Virus record (IMG/VR): IMGVR_UViG_3300020463_000028
Coordinates: 1 to 53,407 of that record
Source of the DNA: a virus
Reading direction: 5' to 3' (one strand)
Length of the DNA: 53,407 bases
Below the pieces are notes generated by a model, which saw only the letters and a list, made by a program, of their open reading frames with translations, had not been told where the DNA came from and made no database searches. Position 1 is the first letter of the stretch, and every line of letters starts with the position of its first letter. The position numbers and the translations under genes were made by a program. This document shows, one piece after another, positions 14,486 through 25,200 of this stretch.

Positions 14486-16549
14486 TTAAACACTAGAACT
14501 ACCGTTTACGGGTCCAGTCCAAACACCGCCTGTAATGGTACATATCTTAACAGATCTTGCTAAAGATAGTACAACACTACCAACTGCTTGGCTAAATGTA
14601 AAGTCTGATACAACAGATTGGTTCTCATTTCCTGTTACAGGTACCCTTGATATAGTTGCTGAACTTCCAGTATAAGTGTTACCGTTTGAAGCGGTATCTA
14701 AGTTAATTTCTATTGTTTGTGCGTCAACTATGTTTGAAATAGTATGTGTACCATTTAAAGCAGTTAAACCAGTAGCACCAGTAATTGTTACTGATTGTCC
14801 ACCTTCGTATCCATGTGTTCCGCCAAGTGTTAATCTTGTATTTGCTTGTTTTACAACACTTACCACAGTTTGTGGTGATGCTGTAATTGTTTTATCTACT
14901 GATGTTGTAGTTTTACTTAATGCATTATTAAGTGTAGATGCTGAGAATGTTGCAGTTGCACCAGTAGTACTTGTACAATGTAAGTAAGCCTGTGTACCTT
15001 CTTTTTTAGTACTTGCAGGAACAATATCCTCAACTACTAATAATATTTGTGCATTTGTTAATCCAGTAATATCAATACTAAATGAAACTCTTTCTCCGTT
15101 TACAGTATCATCAACATAACTTTTACTTGCGGCATCTGTTGCCTGTGAAGGAGTAGGTAAGCCTCTGATAGTTTGACTATTAGTAATTGTAATAGGACCA
15201 TCACTTGTAAATGATAATGGATTACCGCTTCCTGTAGAAATTGTTGTGCCATCAATGGTTGTGTTATCAACAACTAAACTTGTAAGTGTTCCAACATTTG
15301 TAAGGTCTGGTGCTGATTGAATATGTTTCATAGTTGGAGTTGATCCAACCTGTGTGATCATTTCATTACCGTTAAACTTGTAACCTTTTGTAGAGTCGTA
15401 ATTTACGTTTGCTGTCCAACTGTTTGTTGCATTTTTCCATAAAAATTCTTTATCATCTGGTGTTGCTCTAATTAATATACCACCGTCGTCAACTTGTGAA
15501 TCAGTAAGCAGTGTACTATCAGAACCTAAAGCAAGTTCAATATTTTTATCAACAATTTTTAAAGTTTGAGATTCAACTGAAATAGTGTTACCTAGAACTG
15601 TAAGGTCACCGCTGATTCGTGTACTTCCGTTAATGTCTAAAGTTGCTATTGGATTTGTTTTAAATATACCTATTCTAGATTCACTTGAATCTATATGTAT
15701 TGCATTTTCAAATCCTGTTGTCTTTCTTGTCTTAACAAAAATATCTCTGTCAGCAACATTATTTTGTATAACTGATTGTTGTGCATCTATTAAAATTTGT
15801 ATATTGTTTTCAGGTCCTACAATAATACCTGAATTATTAATTGTTGTTATTGAACCATTTGAAGTTGCGTTTGCATCAGTAGGCATAAACTGAGATGCAT
15901 TTTTCTTAATACCTTGTGCGTTAACAATAGTATCTGCCGCTGTTGCTGTACCATGTACTTTAAAATCACTTTCAACTAATGTAAATCCTTTTTGTAAAAT
16001 ACCTGTAAGTCCTGTTATTTCAAATCCTGCCTTAGGAGTAAAAGCAACATTATTATAAACACCAACAAGTGTTCCGCCTAAGAAAAACTTAATAATAACT
16101 CTATCTAAGTTTTGTGAATCTTGTAAAGTTTCAACTTTGAATCCTGATCTTTTTTGTGTGCTTGTATAAAGTGGTCCTGCTAATTCTAAATCCGAACCAT
16201 CATAAAAATACATTTGATTATTTAAATTATCAATCCAAATGTCTCCTGCAACCATAGTAGGCTGTGATGAACTTACAATAGGACCGCCAGCACTTGTAAA
16301 TGCTGTTCCATTCCATATCTTTAATCTTGATTCTGATTTATCCCACCACAGTTGACCTGTTAAAGGATTGCTCGGTGCCGCAGTATTGGCAAAGTTTTCA
16401 AGCATCTTAACAAAATTTTCATTAATGCTTTCCCCAAACCCTGAATAGTTTCTACCAATTAATGTAATGTCAGTTGTAGCAGTATCAATACTTCCGTCTA
16501 CCAGTTGAACTAATAGTGTGCCGTCTGTTTTGTTAATTTGATATGCCAT
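14486..16549 (-). CDS. tail fibre-like protein B (shared N-module)
   Basis: A 687-residue member of the three-gene fibre family. The N-terminal module (MAYQINKTDGT, NFVKMLENFANTAAPSNPLTGQ, LWWDKSE, GDIWIDNLNNQMYFYDG) is the part shared with its neighbours. A region near residues 310-480 reads like a triple-beta or trimer repeat (ATLDINGSTRISGDLTVLG, SLVVDNTTIDGTTIS). The C-terminal 200 residues are Thr-rich with THGYEGGQSVTITGATG and end in WTGPVNGSSSV, different from both paralogues. It begins at a TAATG junction with the collar-type gene upstream, so translation is coupled. Expected in the distal tail; its C-terminus may carry a separate receptor or partner specificity, which is inference. 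Confidence 0.7.
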   Translation of the reverse strand: MAYQINKTDGTLLVQLVDGSIDTATTDITLIGRNYSGFGESINENFVKMLENFANTAAPSNPLTGQLWWDKSESRLKIWNGTAFTSAGGPIVSSSQPTMVAGDIWIDNLNNQMYFYDGSDLELAGPLYTSTQKRSGFKVETLQDSQNLDRVIIKFFLGGTLVGVYNNVAFTPKAGFEITGLTGILQKGFTLVESDFKVHGTATAADTIVNAQGIKKNASQFMPTDANATSNGSITTINNSGIIVGPENNIQILIDAQQSVIQNNVADRDIFVKTRKTTGFENAIHIDSSESRIGIFKTNPIATLDINGSTRISGDLTVLGNTISVESQTLKIVDKNIELALGSDSTLLTDSQVDDGGILIRATPDDKEFLWKNATNSWTANVNYDSTKGYKFNGNEMITQVGSTPTMKHIQSAPDLTNVGTLTSLVVDNTTIDGTTISTGSGNPLSFTSDGPITITNSQTIRGLPTPSQATDAASKSYVDDTVNGERVSFSIDITGLTNAQILLVVEDIVPASTKKEGTQAYLHCTSTTGATATFSASTLNNALSKTTTSVDKTITASPQTVVSVVKQANTRLTLGGTHGYEGGQSVTITGATGLTALNGTHTISNIVDAQTIEINLDTASNGNTYTGSSATISRVPVTGNENQSVVSDFTFSQAVGSVVLSLARSVKICTITGGVWTGPVNGSSSV

Positions 16550-18639
16550 TAAACTGCTCCTGACCCTTCTGGATTACCTGTGTACATTAAGTAATTCATA
16601 GTTAAGTATGGATTCATTACGTCTTGTGGTTGTCCTACTGCTGTTGATGAAACTACTCCACCTGACCTAGGATATGCCTGACCGGCATTTGTTCCTGTAG
16701 GTGCATCGTAAACTATTACTGAAGATCCTTGTCCTATACTGTTCGCAGGATTACCATCTCTAATTGCATAAAATTGATAATTTTCTTCAGATTTAAAATC
16801 GTGTTCATGATCTGGTAACTTGTCTATGCTAATAACTTTAGTTTCGCCACCTGCAAATAAACCTTCGCTATCTGCTGATGTACTTTGTACTCTATTTGCA
16901 CTTGTACCACCCATGTTATCTTTACCTAATGGAAATCTACCTCTCATATCTGGTAAAGCAAATTTACCAGCAGTTGTTTCACTCTGTGCTTTGTAAGTAT
17001 AACCTATTAGTGTGAATAATTCACTGTATGATGAAATAAACAGTTCTCTACCATCACATAATTGCCAAGCAGTTAAGCCTGATGGAATTTTTGATTCTGG
17101 TACTGCGTACGGTACTACCATTCCTAATGGATTAACTGGTAGTGCATTAAATAAATTGTTTCTTGATATCTTTCTAACACCTGTACCATTACCATCTATG
17201 TCAGTAATTCTTGTAATTAAGAACTCGTCATCAAACTGTGATGCGTTTACTACTGGCTTGTTAGATATAAAAGCAGGATCTATTGAAGTTTGAAAAACTT
17301 TTTGTAAAGTAGTTTCACCTGTGTCTGCAAATTGCCCGTCAAACTGTATATCAGCGGCACTTACATCACCTTGGACTTTAAAAGTTGTTCTACTTGCAAG
17401 TTTTTCTGTTGATCCTGATCTACCAGAAACTGTTCCTGTAACGTTTCCTGTTAATTCACCAAAAATATTTGTTGCGTGTACTGATGCAAATTTATTTGCT
17501 GATGTTCCAATGTTTTTATTATTAATAACTTGCGGAATAATGTCACCTGTTGTAACACTACCAGCAACATTTAAAGCCTCGCCTATGTAAACACTTTTTG
17601 CAACACCAACACCACCAGCAGTTACTATTGAACCTGTACCTGTGTTAGATGATTGTGTAATGTTTGTATTTGTTATTACACCTGTTGCTCTTAATGTTCC
17701 TGCAATATCAACTGTTGCGGCAGGACTTAATGTTCCTATACCTACTTGTCCAGTTGAATCTATTCTTAATCTTGTTGCAATACTTCCAGTGTCATTTGTT
17801 TTGAAGTCAATTGGTGATCCTGAAGTTTGTTGTGAAATAGTACCAGCGGTATTTTCAATACCAATACTTAATTTTGCATCACTTCCTATTATTATACCTG
17901 AGTTTGTGTTTACATTAAGTTTTGATGTTGCTGTTGACTCTTGATCTGATCTTAGAAAACTAGCAGAACTAACTTTAGTAGTTCCTACCATTAAGTTATC
18001 TGCCGAGTCGGCTGTTCCGTAAAATTTAGGAACACCATTACTGTTTAGATTTGTAGTTGATAAGTTTATTCCAACTTTTACTGGATTGTCTATACCGTTT
18101 AATTTTTGTTTTGGTGAAAATTGATTAGCACTAATTACCGCTATTAGGTTTCCACCTGATTCCATTTTAAGAATTGTGTAATTAATATCATCGTTTCCTA
18201 CAACTACTTCTGGTTTAATACCTGCGGCTAAACCTTGACTAAATTCTGGACCTACTAATACCCAACCGGAACCTGTAAACAAATATAATTGTTGGTTATC
18301 AGTGTCAACCCAAAGGTCTCCTGTATTGCTATTTGCTACACTTGGTGCACTTGAGGCACGTTTTATTCCACCTGCTTCTTGCCAACTTGTTCCATCATAA
18401 ACTTTTAATGTATCTGTTCCTGCTGTACTGTCATACCATAACTGTCCTTCGATAGGACTTGTAGGAGCAGTATCGTTTGCAAAGTTTTCCAACATTCGCA
18501 AAAAGTTTTGTCCTATTTGTGTACCGTACTCCGTTGTATTTTTACCAGGTATGCTTAAACTGGTTGTGTTATCGATAGTAGAGTCTTCGATTACTATACT
18601 ACCTTTAGTGGAGTCAGTATAATTTATGGTATATGCCAT
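16549..18639 (-). CDS. tail fibre-like protein C with phage tail-collar domain
   Basis: A 696-residue protein, third of the fibre family. The N-module is the same (NFLRMLENFANDTAPTSPIEGQ, LWYDSTAG, GDLWVDTDNQQLYLFTGSGW). Its C-terminus, from about residue 505, is a phage tail-collar domain of the T4 gp12/microcystin-dependent-protein type: WQLCDGRELFISSYSELF, LIGYTY, FALPDMRGRFPLG, then a glycine-rich end with HEHDF near residue 615. In T4 gp12 such a domain lies before the receptor-binding head. Residues 300-500 are beta-repeat. GAGGGG precedes the ATG. Likely a short-fibre-like or collar-bearing fibre. Confidence 0.8.
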   Translation of the reverse strand: MAYTINYTDSTKGSIVIEDSTIDNTTSLSIPGKNTTEYGTQIGQNFLRMLENFANDTAPTSPIEGQLWYDSTAGTDTLKVYDGTSWQEAGGIKRASSAPSVANSNTGDLWVDTDNQQLYLFTGSGWVLVGPEFSQGLAAGIKPEVVVGNDDINYTILKMESGGNLIAVISANQFSPKQKLNGIDNPVKVGINLSTTNLNSNGVPKFYGTADSADNLMVGTTKVSSASFLRSDQESTATSKLNVNTNSGIIIGSDAKLSIGIENTAGTISQQTSGSPIDFKTNDTGSIATRLRIDSTGQVGIGTLSPAATVDIAGTLRATGVITNTNITQSSNTGTGSIVTAGGVGVAKSVYIGEALNVAGSVTTGDIIPQVINNKNIGTSANKFASVHATNIFGELTGNVTGTVSGRSGSTEKLASRTTFKVQGDVSAADIQFDGQFADTGETTLQKVFQTSIDPAFISNKPVVNASQFDDEFLITRITDIDGNGTGVRKISRNNLFNALPVNPLGMVVPYAVPESKIPSGLTAWQLCDGRELFISSYSELFTLIGYTYKAQSETTAGKFALPDMRGRFPLGKDNMGGTSANRVQSTSADSEGLFAGGETKVISIDKLPDHEHDFKSEENYQFYAIRDGNPANSIGQGSSVIVYDAPTGTNAGQAYPRSGGVVSSTAVGQPQDVMNPYLTMNYLMYTGNPEGSGAV

Positions 18640-18642
18640 TTA

Positions 18643-19257
18643 TTACCCCTCGTTAAATCCAGTTAAACTTTGTACTCTCAGTGTATAATCTATTTGGATT
18701 AATCTGTTTAAACTCTTTTGCACAGGATGGAATATAACGTGTGTTAAAAGTTTTCCTGTTCCTGCTGGTGAATAACTTACAAGGCCTAATTCATCGAATA
18801 CAAAATTACTTGCTGTATTTTGTGCAGTATCATTTGCATCTTGCCCTGATGGTTCACCGTAATCTAATATAGTACTAACTAATATGTCAGTATAATTTGT
18901 TCCTGTTACGTGTCTTGTTTCAATCTTGTTTCTATTTGGATCAGTATTGTTTGCACTCTGATCATCAACCACTTTAATATATGTCTGGTTATAAAGACTT
19001 GCATTAACACCTGTGCTATTTGGAGTCAAGTAAGTAATAATGCCTGTAGGATCAACACTAGTACCACCGTTTCCAAATGCCATTTGATATACAAAGCCTT
19101 GTCCAGCATTAGATAGTGATTCTGCTAAAGCAATACTCATGTTTTCATAGTGTATTGCGTTGCGTTTATTAATAATAGTTTCGCCAGAGTCTTTGTCAAA
19201 GATATGTATATGTCCTTGAACACTAAACCCGGATTTGTCAAATATGTTGTCTGTCAT
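18643..19257 (-). CDS. baseplate/fibre-connector structural protein candidate
   Basis: A 204-residue beta-rich protein beginning FDKSGFSVQGHIHIFDKDSGE, with YENMSIALAESLSNAG, YQMAFGNGG and a C-terminal IQIDYTLRVQSLTGFNEG. It resembles small structural proteins that follow the large baseplate gene in other marine T4-likes; I cannot match it to a T4 gene number. Its place between the giant baseplate protein and the fibres suggests a connector comparable in role to T4 gp9 or gp10, which is inference. An AATAAATA late box and AGGAAAG lie just upstream. Confidence 0.6.
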   Translation of the reverse strand: MTDNIFDKSGFSVQGHIHIFDKDSGETIINKRNAIHYENMSIALAESLSNAGQGFVYQMAFGNGGTSVDPTGIITYLTPNSTGVNASLYNQTYIKVVDDQSANNTDPNRNKIETRHVTGTNYTDILVSTILDYGEPSGQDANDTAQNTASNFVFDELGLVSYSPAGTGKLLTHVIFHPVQKSLNRLIQIDYTLRVQSLTGFNEG

Positions 19258-19275
19258 TTTATCTTTCCTACATTG

Positions 19276-19283
19276 TATTTATT
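19276..19283 (-). promoter_or_regulatory. T4-late-type promoter (AATAAATA)
   Basis: AATAAATA on the minus strand is followed by CAATGTAGGAAAG and the ATG at 19257, which leaves a leader of about 12 bases containing the ribosome-binding site. It overlaps the stop codon of the giant upstream gene and would allow the fibre genes to be transcribed independently of that 15-kb gene. Confidence 0.45.
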
Positions 19284-22200
19284 AGTTTGGCAATTTCACT
19301 TCCTTTGCACGAATGAACTGAGCCACTGGATTTTGGGATCTACCCAAACTCTTTGTGCTTGTACTGTCTACAATATCGTTCCAAAGTTGTCCTTGCTTAC
19401 GAATCACTGTTAATTTCTCTCCATCTGCCAGTGAATATACATAAATTTTAGTGCTATTTGTACTAGAGTCATATTGTACTCTAAATCCATCACGTTCTAG
19501 TCCCCAAGTTTGAGGATAATTTGGTAATGTTACAGTAATATCACCATCTGGACTATCCATTCCAGTAGTTGGGTGGAATATGTCCTTAACTGCACTGCCG
19601 CCTGTGTTTAGGTATCCTTTGGTTAAACGTTGTCCACCTAAGAATACTTCCATTTCGTTGCGACTTGCTGGATTCCAATCCAACGTATATTCTCTTTCCA
19701 CATAATTTCCACTAACAAGACTGTTTGTAGTAGTAAAGTTCTGTACTAATAATTTATCTTGATATGGTATGGTCTCGTCTATACCCTGGTTGAACAATTC
19801 ATCACCTTTTTTATGTAATTCTTTTACTCCAGTACCTAATGTACCGCGTCTAAGTTGTCTTAATTTGTTACCAGACTTAACAAAATACTCAATACGTTCA
19901 GCATTTATGAAGATAATACCTGGAATATTGTTTGTTATATCTGGAGTTGGTAAGTTAGTAGCGTCATCTACTTCAAGTTCTTTATCAAATACACCTAAGT
20001 CTTTAGCAAGTCTGTAAGAGTTACTATCACCTAAACGTTTGTAAACTGTTCTATTCAACATATCTTTGAATAATCTATATCCGAACTTGCCAGTGATAGG
20101 TCCTTCTGTTGCAAATTCAATTATTTCTACAACATCATTGTCCGCAAATGGATTAAGTGTTCTAATAAATTTATTATCGTTTGTTAATGTGTAGTCAACA
20201 TTAGGTGTTTGTACTTTACCATTTACAACTAACCAAACAAATTCAGTATCGTATGCTTGTTTTCTTAATTTGATCAAGCCATTGCGTAACTGTTTGTATT
20301 CTAAATCATCTTTAGAGCCAACATTCAAAGTAGATCTTGACACAATATCAAAGTTTGTTCTTTCTATTGCTTGGATATCATGTTTACTAAAGTGTGTTAC
20401 AACAACTTTTGTATCTATTGCAGGCAGAGTTGACAATGTTAGTTGGTTGCCATTGATAGTATATTGACCATCTGTCTTAACAAATATTTCTAATATGTCA
20501 CCAACGTTTGCAACATTTTCAAATATTTCAATACTTGTATTTGCAGGTTTAAAGATAAAGTCTGAAGTGTAAGTTAAAGCAACACCATTCAAGTAGACAT
20601 CTATATCTGTAGCACCTAAAGTACCTCCTGGTTGTTGCCAGTTCTTTAATTGATATTCAAACTTATTTGACTCTACTGTAAACTGTTCATTGTATCCTGC
20701 ATTTAATACTTTTCTATCGTTTGCATTTGTAAACGTTTCTACAATTACGTTATGTGTGCTAGGTAATGAACTGAATGGCGTTATACTCATTGTATATACT
20801 TGAGTGCTTCCATCTGCTGTAAATGTATCTTTTTTAATTTCAGAAAATACTTTACTTTCACTTGCATAAATCATATAATCTATCACAGCACCTACTGCCG
20901 GAGGAGCACCAAATGTAATTGCAACTTTATTAGTTGTATCATATGTGCTGTCGGTAGTTTCTATCACGTAATCTACTATTTGTCCATCTACTGTAACAAA
21001 AGATGTTAAACCTGTTTGCCAATTAACCTGTGTTACATATTGTAATGTACTTCCATCACCAGTAAACTGATCCATATCAAGTATCTTTTCACCATTACCA
21101 CTCATTGTAATAATATTAATTCTATCATTCAGAGATAAACTTGGTATTGTAATTTTCTTTGTTCTAAAGTTTACAGTATAAGCACTTGGGCCAAGTATAA
21201 CATTGTTTTTCTTAACAAATATTCCTTCTGCACTTTGAGGATAAACACCAAAGTCAAATACTCCTGTACCTGCTGTGTCTACATCATATGATCTAGTATC
21301 AACGATACTACCACCTTCGCCTATTCTGTCATAAACTTTTATGTCAAGAGTGTCAAGAACTTGTCCTTGAATTAATTCTTCTGGACCACCACTTGTCGTA
21401 GGTGTAACAAACCCGTCACCATCTACAACAATGTCCTCTGCATTAAGTCCTGTTGCAGTACCATAATTTAAATTACCGCCACTTAATGCTGTATCATATG
21501 CTTTTGGATCAGGAATAAACGAACCATCACTTGTAGTTTTTCTAAGTACAATTACATCATTGTCTGCTGTTGGTACAACTTGTTCGTCTATGACAACTAG
21601 GTTTGTATATGTCTGGTCGTCTGTAAGTGCGATTCCTGTTTGACCTGCACCTGTAATACTTGTAATCTTTGCATTTACATTTGTTTGATTTGCAGTTCCA
21701 AAGTTTGGATCATCTATTCTTACATTATTTTTATATACATTATAAACAATACCTGTTTCAAGAGGTTTTTTAAATGTAAACACCTTTGTACTATTATCTA
21801 TTCTAAATACTTCATCTTCATATGTAGTATCATAAGTGTCAAAAGCAGACGTATAGTACGGATCACTTGACCAACCAGTTCCGCCGCCAAAGTCAAAACT
21901 CTTAACTTGAACTCCACCATAGTCAATACCTTTCATTAGTTGATCAAATAACTTGTCAGGCATTCCTGCGATTGGTTCGTATAAGAAGTGTACTCTATCT
22001 GCATAAGTTAAGAATGCATTATCTACTTGATATCTTACTCTCAATGTCGTATTGTTTGCAGGTGGAGTATCAAATGTAATTCTACCTCTTTGTCTACTTC
22101 TTCCTAAAGCAATATCTTCTTCATTGCTTGGCGTATAACTTGTTTGTAATACTTCTGTCCAAACATTCAATGGATTATTATTGTCTTTGATTAAAATTCT

Positions 22201-25200
22201 ATAATGTTCTTTGTCAAGTGTAATAGGAAATTTCAAATTAAACTGGAATTGTGATCCTGTACCACTAAAGTCTTGTTCTAGTTCTCTACCTGGAATAGTA
22301 GTTGCAACCTGTAATGGACCGCCTTGGATAGCACTAGCACCTGTTGAATATGCTACATCAAATTTACCAAACACTAGATCGTCAGTTGTTCTATCAAATT
22401 TAATTACATTTTTAAACTGTCTAGATTTACCTTTTCCTATTTGTGCAGATGCACTTGCTTCTACACCACTTGAAGAAACCGTGCCATCTAATTTAATTAT
22501 AGGTGCACTCTTATATCCACTACCACCATTTGTAACTTTAATTGATGTAACTTTTCCTCCACCAACGTATGCAATAGCAGTTGCGCCTGTTCCGCCTCCG
22601 CCTGTAATTCTTACTACTGGTGCAATAGTATAACCTGAACCAGCATTTGATACAGCAATTTTTTCTATTTCAAATCCTGCATTGTCTAACCAATGTTTAC
22701 TTGGATATACACTTGTTTGTGCATTTGTACTAAAGAATTCATTATCTGTTACTGTAATTTCTTGTGGTACAATTTTACCTTCTGTATCTAAGTAGTATTG
22801 AGGTAGATCAAAGTCAGTTACAGTTGTACCAGTAGTATCTATTTTTTCATAGTTACTAATAAATTCTCTAATTTTAGTTTTGTAAGGTTTAACTTCTTCT
22901 GCATATTGTTGGTAACTAGGTAAGTTATCATTATTATATGTAATGTCTTGACGTAATTCACCAACGTTGTGTTGTGCTTTTATAAATGAAGTTTTAAATA
23001 ACCAATCCACAAATGGTTGTTCTGATAGTAAGTAACGTATGCTTGTAAAGAATAACTTGTTATATTCTGTTTCTAATTCATCTACAAACAAATGGTCTCT
23101 TAAAGTTTCTAAAATTATACGTGTTTCTTTTGCAGGTTGTAAGTCATATCTATTTTCATCATAACTTATTCCATCAAAGCCTACTTCGCTGTTAGCATAA
23201 TCATATAAAGCATTTGTAAATTGTATAGTTGCATTCTGTCTACCTATTGTAGTGAAGTTGATTGTGTAATCACTTGTGACTTGACTATCTTTCTTCTTAA
23301 GCAATAACCAACCGCCTGTTCCAACAGTATTGATTTTAACAATATCACCTATGTCTGCTTCTAAACTTCCTAACTCATAACTTTGTCCAACAGTATGATC
23401 AATTCCTGTCAATTCATTGTAACCTGTTGCATACCAATCAGCATAATTCCAATATGGTCTTACATCGTATTTTTGTCCCTTCGTTTTACTCCAAGGAAAC
23501 GTTGCGCCTACATATTCGTATATTGACCATCTGTTGTTATAATTTTCATCTGCTGAAACTAACACTGAATATTTTCTAACCTGTAAACTAGTTGCATCTG
23601 TATAACCATTACCTTGTTTAGTAACTGTTGCACCTGTAACTGCCCCAATGGCGTTTATTGTAAGTTTTATTTCAGCACCAGAACCTTGTGGATCTGTTAT
23701 TGCTACTCTAGGTGCAGTGGTATATCCTCTACCTGCTTCATCTACTAATACATCAGTTATTCTTCCGTTTACAATGATAGGATTTAAAGTAGCCTGAGTT
23801 TTCTTTGTAACATTTACTAATAATAATTCTGCATAAGTGTTTACAGTTTTATCATAGTATCCTTCCGCACTTGCAGGAGCACCTTCATATTTCGTTAAAG
23901 AAGTTAGATTGAAATCATCAACCATAACTTTTTCTTTTAGTGTTCTGTTTACACGTTCTATAACTTGTTTAATTGCTTCAACTCTGTTAACAAACATACT
24001 TTGTCTTGGAGTATTAAGAATACCATACATTTCTTTTGGACTTGCTAATGGATCTGGAACTATTCTCTCTTGTTCATCAAATCCTATTAAACTATCAAAC
24101 CATTTTCTTTCAATATCTTTGTTTGGTTTACTTGCCGCGTAACTGTCTGTCAATAGTTGATACTGATTGTGAATATTGATATTTTGATTATCGATAGTCC
24201 AGTATCTAAAATTAATTGCAACATCTTTTCCTTCAATTAAACTTTCGCAATTATGAATTGAAAATTTATTGTTACCTAATAAGTTTACAAATTTATATCC
24301 TTGTTTTTCAGGAGAGTCAATAAATGCTTGTACATCAAATGCACTTATAGTTCTGCTTGGAATATTTGGTACTGTCTTTTTGTTCTTTACCCAGTAATAA
24401 TAGTAATTTGTAAATGTACCTGTGTTTTTGTTGTAAATTCTTTTTATTGAATACGCATTATCCCCGTACTTACTTGTACCGCTTATACCTAAAGCAAGTG
24501 CTGATTCAGTATCTGTTTGTGCGTCCCACTCGCTTGGAAGTAAACTACTTTCTACCCATTCGTAAATATCTACACTAGTACCAGTAAACTTTTTATTAAA
24601 TCTATTTGATACATTAATAATGCCTCCTGAGTAAGGATCAAGGAATCTAACTGCTCCTATATCCCACCACAATTTACCAACCAAGTCATCTGCATTAAAG
24701 TTAGTTGTATCTACAAAACCTGAAGTACCATTTGAGTAGATAGCAGGATCATAATCAACTTTGAAATATAGTTCCTGCTCAGCCGGACCAGCAATCTTAC
24801 CCTGTATTGGATCTATGTAATCTAAATATGTTATAAACTTTTTAGTCTTTGTGTTATATAAGAATGAACCTTTTAACTTTTTAAGATCCACCTGATCAGT
24901 TGCAACTCTGTGTTTTGTCCATATGTTAGTAGTAGCAGGCAATCTATAGTCTAAAACTCTGCCTAGAACTGACGCATCAGTATTTTTTAGTTTAGGTAGT
25001 CCAATATAAATGTGGTTGTTTTGTATGTGTAAGTTTTCACCAAAGAACGATATGCTCTTACCAGTGACAGTTGAATCAAAGTCTAAATTATCAAAGTCTA
25101 ATGATTGACCAAATAATAAAGTATCATTAATTCTTTCATATACAAGTATTTCTCCTGTATTAGAAAACGTTGTTGTGAAGTTTGTTAAGTTGTTATCAAA

